From Clostridium sp. CAG:557 (GTDB lineage: Bacteria; Bacillota; Clostridia; Oscillospirales; Acutalibacteraceae): a stretch of 16,343 nt of DNA. The DNA lies in assembly GCA_000435275.1 (NCBI GenBank), contig FR883883.1, forward strand, positions 8,992-25,334. Direction: 5' to 3'. The stretch's first letter is position 1. Every line of letters starts with the position of its first letter. The translations under genes and the position numbers were made by a program. Positions 12,699 to 16,343 of this stretch are shown piece by piece. Below the pieces are notes generated by a model. That model saw only the letters and a list, made by a program, of their open reading frames with translations, was not told where the DNA came from and did no database searches.

Positions 12699-13139
12699 AT
12701 GAAATTACATGAACTTTCACCAGCAGACGGTTCCAAAAGGGACGTAAAACGCATCGGTAGAGGTCACGGCTCAGGCCAAGGCAAAACAGCAGGTAAAGGT
12801 CATAAAGGTCAAAAAGCAAGGTCCGGAGGCGGAGTTCGTCCAGGTTTTGAAGGCGGACAAATGCCGCTTCAAAGACGAATTCCAAAAAGAGGATTTAATA
12901 ACATTTTTGCAAAAAAAATCGTAGCGGTAAATGTTGGTTCTTTAAATGTTTTCGAAGATGGCGCGGATGTTGATGCACAAGCATTAATTAATGCAGGAAT
13001 CATCAAAAAAGAATACGACGGAATCAAAATTTTATCTAATGGGAAGTTGACAAAAAAATTAAACGTGAAAGCCAGCGCATTCTCAGAGTCTGCAAAACAG
13101 AAAATTGAGGAGGTTGGCGGAAAGGCTGAGGTGATCTAA
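12699..13139 (+). CDS. rplO: 50S ribosomal protein L15
   Basis: L15 is a late-assembly large-subunit protein. It has 146 residues. The extended N-terminal arm has the glycine-rich, basic GRGHGSGQGKTAGKGHKGQ (20-38), then RSGGGVRPGFEGGQMPLQRR (41-60), the family signature. A globular C-terminal domain follows. The start is ATG 12699 after an AGGGGGTG purine run. Two nucleotides of its 3' end separate it from secY, and GAGGTGATC inside its last codons is the secY ribosome-binding site. Confidence 0.98.
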   Translation: MKLHELSPADGSKRDVKRIGRGHGSGQGKTAGKGHKGQKARSGGGVRPGFEGGQMPLQRRIPKRGFNNIFAKKIVAVNVGSLNVFEDGADVDAQALINAGIIKKEYDGIKILSNGKLTKKLNVKASAFSESAKQKIEEVGGKAEVI

Positions 13140-13140
13140 G

Positions 13141-14475
13141 TTGTTAAAAACGATGCTTAATGCCTGGAAAAATCAAGATTTAAAAAAGAAAATGTTGTTC
13201 ACATTGTTTGTTGTGATTATATTCAGAATCGGGTCAGTAATTCCTGTGCCATTTATGAATATCAGTGCACTTCAAAGTTTGATGGGAAGCTTAGAAGATG
13301 GCTCACTATTTACGTATTTTAATACGATTTCTGGTGATGCATTTTCTCGAGCTACATTGTTTGCAATGTCCATTACCCCGTATATTAACTCGTCGATTAT
13401 AATGCAGTTAATGACAGTTGTCATCCCGGCATTAGAGCGATTGACGAAAGAAGGCGAAGAGGGCCGCAAAAAAATGAGTGCAATAACAAGATATTTAACG
13501 GTAACGTTAGGGTTATTGCAAGGAACAATGTTTTACTTCTGGCTAAAAAATAATCGAGCTCCGAGTGGCGAAAGAATTATTATGTACAACGACGGTTGGG
13601 AAAGCATCTTTGCTGCAGTTGTGATAATAATGACATTTACAGCAGGAACAGCGCTTATTATGTGGTTAGGCGAACAAATAAATCAAAAAGGCGTAGGAAA
13701 TGGAATTTCCATATTATTATTTGCTGGAATCGTTTCCAGGATGCCAGCATTGGTAGCAACTTTGTGGCAGTACATCGATATGGCAATAAAACTTCCGGCG
13801 GTTGCATGGATTTATTATATTTATGTACCGGTTTTTGTGATTGTATTTTTGGCAGTAATGTGGTTCATAGTGTTTATGAATGACGCAGAACGTAGAATTC
13901 CGATACAATATGCAAAAAGAGTAGTTGGAAGAAAAATGTATGGCGGCCAAAACACACATATTCCAGTGAAAGTTAGTGGTTCTGGTGTAATGCCAATAAT
14001 ATTTGCCAGCTCGATATTATCACTTCCCAGCACGATCCGTGTAATTTTGGGTGCCAATTCGCCTGAGTGGCTAAATTCTGTAAATAATGCATTAGCACCA
14101 AATGGCTGGATATATCCAACAATTTATTTTGTATTGATTATAGCGTTTGCATATTTTTATCTGTCAATACAATATAACCCAGTAGAAATGGCCAATAATT
14201 TGCGTCAAAGCAATGCCACAATACCAGGATTACGTCCGGGCAAACCAACCGCAGAGTTTATTCAGAAAGTAATGTCAAAAATAACTCTGTTGGGTGCAAT
14301 ATTCTTAGGATTTATCGCTATTTTACCATTTATTTTCAGCGACCTCACCGGGATGCACAATACGACATTCTTGGGAGGAACTTCCATTATAATATTAGTA
14401 GGAGTAGCGCTAGAAACGGTAAAACAAATGGAATCTCAGATGATGATGAGGCACTACAAAGGATTTTTAGATTAA
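13141..14475 (+). CDS. secY: Preprotein translocase subunit SecY
   Basis: SecY is the pore of the Sec protein-export channel in the cytoplasmic membrane, working with SecE, SecG and the motor SecA. The 444 residues have the usual ten hydrophobic helices. Landmarks are GEQINQKGVGNGIS (177-190), AERRIPIQYAKR (249-260), the cytoplasmic loop NNLRQSNATIPGLRPG (352-367) that contacts SecA, and the C-terminal MMMRHYKGFL. The TTG start at 13141 is chosen because GAGGTGATC (13128-13136) lies 4 nt upstream; an ATG at 13153 would be 16 nt away. The two tandem exported proteins upstream and the operon's membrane protein would be plausible Sec clients. Confidence 0.97.
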   Translation: MLKTMLNAWKNQDLKKKMLFTLFVVIIFRIGSVIPVPFMNISALQSLMGSLEDGSLFTYFNTISGDAFSRATLFAMSITPYINSSIIMQLMTVVIPALERLTKEGEEGRKKMSAITRYLTVTLGLLQGTMFYFWLKNNRAPSGERIIMYNDGWESIFAAVVIIMTFTAGTALIMWLGEQINQKGVGNGISILLFAGIVSRMPALVATLWQYIDMAIKLPAVAWIYYIYVPVFVIVFLAVMWFIVFMNDAERRIPIQYAKRVVGRKMYGGQNTHIPVKVSGSGVMPIIFASSILSLPSTIRVILGANSPEWLNSVNNALAPNGWIYPTIYFVLIIAFAYFYLSIQYNPVEMANNLRQSNATIPGLRPGKPTAEFIQKVMSKITLLGAIFLGFIAILPFIFSDLTGMHNTTFLGGTSIIILVGVALETVKQMESQMMMRHYKGFLD

Positions 14476-14481
14476 TGGATA

Positions 14482-14511
14482 TTGAAAAATAGTTGGTATT
14501 TATGGTAAAAT
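14482..14511 (+). promoter_or_regulatory. Possible promoter for adk-map-infA
   Basis: TTGAAA (14482-14487) and TAAAAT (14506-14511) are 18 nt apart in the 148-nt gap between secY and adk. Both boxes are good matches, and this is the largest gap in the ribosomal block. No terminator is visible after secY, so read-through from the S10 promoter probably also feeds adk. Further on, GATAAT (14563-14568) and ATTATC (14602-14607) could pair just ahead of the adk ribosome-binding site. Confidence 0.45.
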
Positions 14512-14623
14512 AAATATTAACTCCAGATGAATTTGTTATTATATTCTTGGCTTAAAAGTGGAGATAATTTTGTGACCGAAAAACCTCGATAAAAAATAAG
14601 ATTATCAAAAGGAGAATGAGTCT

Positions 14624-15259
14624 ATGAATATTATACTTTTTGGAGCACCAGGAGCAGGGAAGGGAACTCAAGCAGAAGCATTAGCTGAGCAAAAGTCCGT
14701 TCCGACAATATCCACAGGCAACATTATACGAGATGCGCTGAAAAGCGGTTCTGAGTTGGGCCTAAAAGTTCAAAATTATATGGCAGATGGAGGATTAGTT
14801 CCAGATGAAATAGTTATAGAAATTATCAAAGAGCGCATAGCAAAAGATGATTGTAAACAGGGTTTCATTTTGGACGGTTTTCCACGAACTATACCTCAGG
14901 CCGAGGCGCTTGACAAAATGGGAGTAAAAATAGATAAGGTTATCGAAATATCGGTAAGTGATGCTATAATTATCGACAGAATGTCAGGACGCCGTGTTTG
15001 TGAAAATTGTGGTTCAAGTTATCATTTAAAAAACAAAAAACCGCAAAAAGAAGGCATTTGTGATAGATGCCAAGGCACCCTAGTTCAGCGCGAAGATGAC
15101 CAACCAGATACTGTGAAAAATAGGTTAAAGATTTATCACGAACAAACCAAACCGTTGGAAAATTATTATGAAAAACAGGGTAAACTCACAGTTATACAAG
15201 GGGACAATAAGTCTATACGAGAGACTATAGACTTGGTTCTTAAAGCTTTGGAGGCTTAA
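14624..15259 (+). CDS. adk: Adenylate kinase (zinc LID type)
   Basis: This enzyme interconverts ATP + AMP and 2 ADP in the cytoplasm, balancing adenine nucleotides. The 211 residues have the P-loop GAPGAGKGTQ (7-16), the AMP-binding region beginning STGNIIRDA (30-38), and DGFPRT (84-89) with its key arginine. The long LID domain has Cys126, Cys129, Cys146 and Cys149 in C-x2-C...C-x2-C form, the structural zinc site common in Gram-positive enzymes. AAAAGGAG before the ATG is strong. The position after secY matches Firmicutes. Confidence 0.98.
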   Translation: MNIILFGAPGAGKGTQAEALAEQKSVPTISTGNIIRDALKSGSELGLKVQNYMADGGLVPDEIVIEIIKERIAKDDCKQGFILDGFPRTIPQAEALDKMGVKIDKVIEISVSDAIIIDRMSGRRVCENCGSSYHLKNKKPQKEGICDRCQGTLVQREDDQPDTVKNRLKIYHEQTKPLENYYEKQGKLTVIQGDNKSIRETIDLVLKALEA

Positions 15260-15262
15260 TTA

Positions 15263-16015
15263 ATGGTAATTTTAAAAACAGACCGCGAAATAGAAAAAAT
15301 GAAGGATGCTGGTCGAATAGCTTCAAAAGCACTAAAGCTTGCAGGAGAGGCAGTAGAGCCGGGAATATCAACGTTAGAAATAGATGATATTGTAAGAAAA
15401 TATATTGAAAATGAAGGGGCAAAACCATCATTTTTAAATTACGGTGGTTTCCCAGCGAGTGCCTGCATTTCTGTAAATAATGTGGTCATCCACGGCATAC
15501 CGAGCAAAAAATGCATTATCAAAAGTGGCGATATCGTTAGCATAGACGTGGGAGCTTTTTTTGAGGGCTTTCACGGCGATAATGCAGCAACATTTGCGTG
15601 TGGGGAGGTCAGCAAAGAGGAAAAAGCCTTGATTGACACGACGAGAGAGAGCTTATATGAAGGCATAAAAATGGCACAAATAGGCAATCGAATCGGTGAT
15701 ATAGCAAATGCAGTACAGCGGTATGTTGAGGCACGCAGTTACTCGGTGGTACGAGATTTTGTCGGGCACGGAGTAGGTGCGAAGCTACATGAAGATCCAA
15801 GCGTACCAAATTATGGCACACCGGGCAGAGGTGTGCGCCTGTTATCGGGAATGACCATAGCCATTGAACCAATGATAAATGCAGGAACGCACGAAGTAAA
15901 AGTTTTGGACGACGAATGGACAACAGTTACGGTAGATGGCAAACTTTCGGCACATTTTGAGCACACAATAGCCATCACAACAGACGGACCGATAATATTG
16001 ACGCAAAGTGAATAG
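15263..16015 (+). CDS. map: Methionine aminopeptidase, type I
   Basis: This enzyme removes the initiator methionine from nascent proteins with a small second residue. The 250 residues form the pita-bread fold with all five metal ligands visible: Asp95, Asp106, His169, Glu202 and Glu233. His77 lies in VVIHGIP, matching the catalytic histidine of the family. There is no N-terminal SH3 or zinc extension, so this is the short type Ia form. GGAGG (15250-15254) in the end of adk serves the ATG at 15263, only 3 nt after the adk stop. Confidence 0.98.
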   Translation: MVILKTDREIEKMKDAGRIASKALKLAGEAVEPGISTLEIDDIVRKYIENEGAKPSFLNYGGFPASACISVNNVVIHGIPSKKCIIKSGDIVSIDVGAFFEGFHGDNAATFACGEVSKEEKALIDTTRESLYEGIKMAQIGNRIGDIANAVQRYVEARSYSVVRDFVGHGVGAKLHEDPSVPNYGTPGRGVRLLSGMTIAIEPMINAGTHEVKVLDDEWTTVTVDGKLSAHFEHTIAITTDGPIILTQSE

Positions 16016-16026
16016 AGGAGGGACGT

Positions 16027-16269
16027 ATGGAAATCGTAAAAGGCTGTGTGGTAAAAGCCAAAGCGGGGCGCGATAAAAACGGATATTTTGTTGTGCTGGA
16101 CTTAGACGGCGAATATGCAATGATTAGCGACGGAAAGCGAAGACCGGTGGAAAAGCCAAAACGAAAAAAGTATAAACATTTATCGTTGACAAATACAGTA
16201 ATAGAAAGCGGTTCAATGAGCACCAATCGTGAGATAAAAAAAGCTTTAAGTCAGTTTAATAACGATTAA
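16027..16269 (+). CDS. KOW-domain RNA-binding protein (L14e-like)
   Basis: This 80-residue basic protein opens MEIVKGCVVKAKAGRDKNGYF, the KOW-like beta pattern also seen in the archaeal/eukaryotic L14e family, followed by VVLDLDGEYAMISDGKRRPVE and a lysine-rich stretch PKRKKYKH. Proteins of this kind commonly sit between map and infA in Clostridia and Bacilli. Their exact role is unsettled; RNA or ribosome binding is inferred from the fold and context. AGGAGG (16016-16021) overlaps the end of map and gives a 5-nt spacing to the ATG. Confidence 0.85.
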   Translation: MEIVKGCVVKAKAGRDKNGYFVVLDLDGEYAMISDGKRRPVEKPKRKKYKHLSLTNTVIESGSMSTNREIKKALSQFNND

Positions 16270-16298
16270 AGCAAAATTCCACAGCGGGGGGTATTAAT

Positions 16299-16343
16299 TT
16301 GTCGAAGCAGGATGTAATCGAAATTGAAGGTACAGTAACGGAA
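16299..16343 (+). CDS. infA: Translation initiation factor IF-1 (partial, cut by window edge)
   Basis: Only the first 15 codons are present, reading MSKQDVIEIEGTVTE with TTG as start. This is the typical Clostridia IF-1 opening, and the gene order map-KOW-infA supports it. GGGGGG at about 16285-16291 is the ribosome-binding site. IF-1 binds the ribosomal A site during initiation. The remainder lies outside the window. Confidence 0.9.
   Translation, partial: MSKQDVIEIEGTVTE

Noticed and set aside
1..16343. CRISPR arrays, insertion sequences, tRNA or rRNA genes.
   Set aside because: No regularly spaced repeats, transposase-like frames, terminal inverted repeats, or tRNA/rRNA-like sequences were seen on either strand.

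Overview
The window is a plus-strand ribosomal-protein super-operon from an AT-rich bacterium, most likely a Clostridia-type member of the Bacillota (Oscillospirales/Ruminococcaceae-like is my guess, not shown). The signs are S10 genes running straight into spc genes and then adk-map-KOW-infA, the four-cysteine zinc form of S14, zinc cysteines in the adenylate kinase LID, strong AGGAGG ribosome-binding sites, and frequent TTG and GTG starts.

Left flank (1-2226): the edge is oddly GC-rich, followed by aspS (aspartyl-tRNA synthetase) and a small TfoX N-terminal-domain protein.

Accessory island (2227-3120): this looks like a self-contained transcription unit. It has a sigma-A-like promoter, a leader hairpin, two tandem small exported lysine-rich proteins (2514-2747 and 2757-2984), a folded 3' region that may be a separate small RNA, and a clear intrinsic terminator at 3086-3119. 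I do not recognise the two small proteins. A vestigial holin-like toxin reading frame may precede them.

S10-spc block (3161-14475): a good promoter at 3161-3189 is followed by a structured leader of about 265 nt. The genes are rpsJ, rplC, rplD, rplW, an unexpected four-helix membrane protein gene (5461-5940), rplB, rpsS, rplV, rpsC, rplP, rpmC, rpsQ, rplN, rplX, rplE, type Z rpsN, rpsH, rplF, rplR, rpsE, rpmD, rplO and secY. They are tightly packed with gaps of about 0-80 nt, several stop/start overlaps and no internal terminator that I can see. The membrane protein gene splits rplW from rplB, which are normally adjacent, and is the clearest departure from the standard operon.

Distal part (14476-16343): after a 148-nt gap with a plausible promoter come adk, map, a KOW-domain RNA-binding protein and the first 15 codons of infA, cut by the window edge.

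The most interesting items are the membrane gene inside the S10 operon, the switch-like S10 leader, the tandem secreted-protein cassette and the nested RNA structure just before the S10 promoter. All functional claims for these four are inference.
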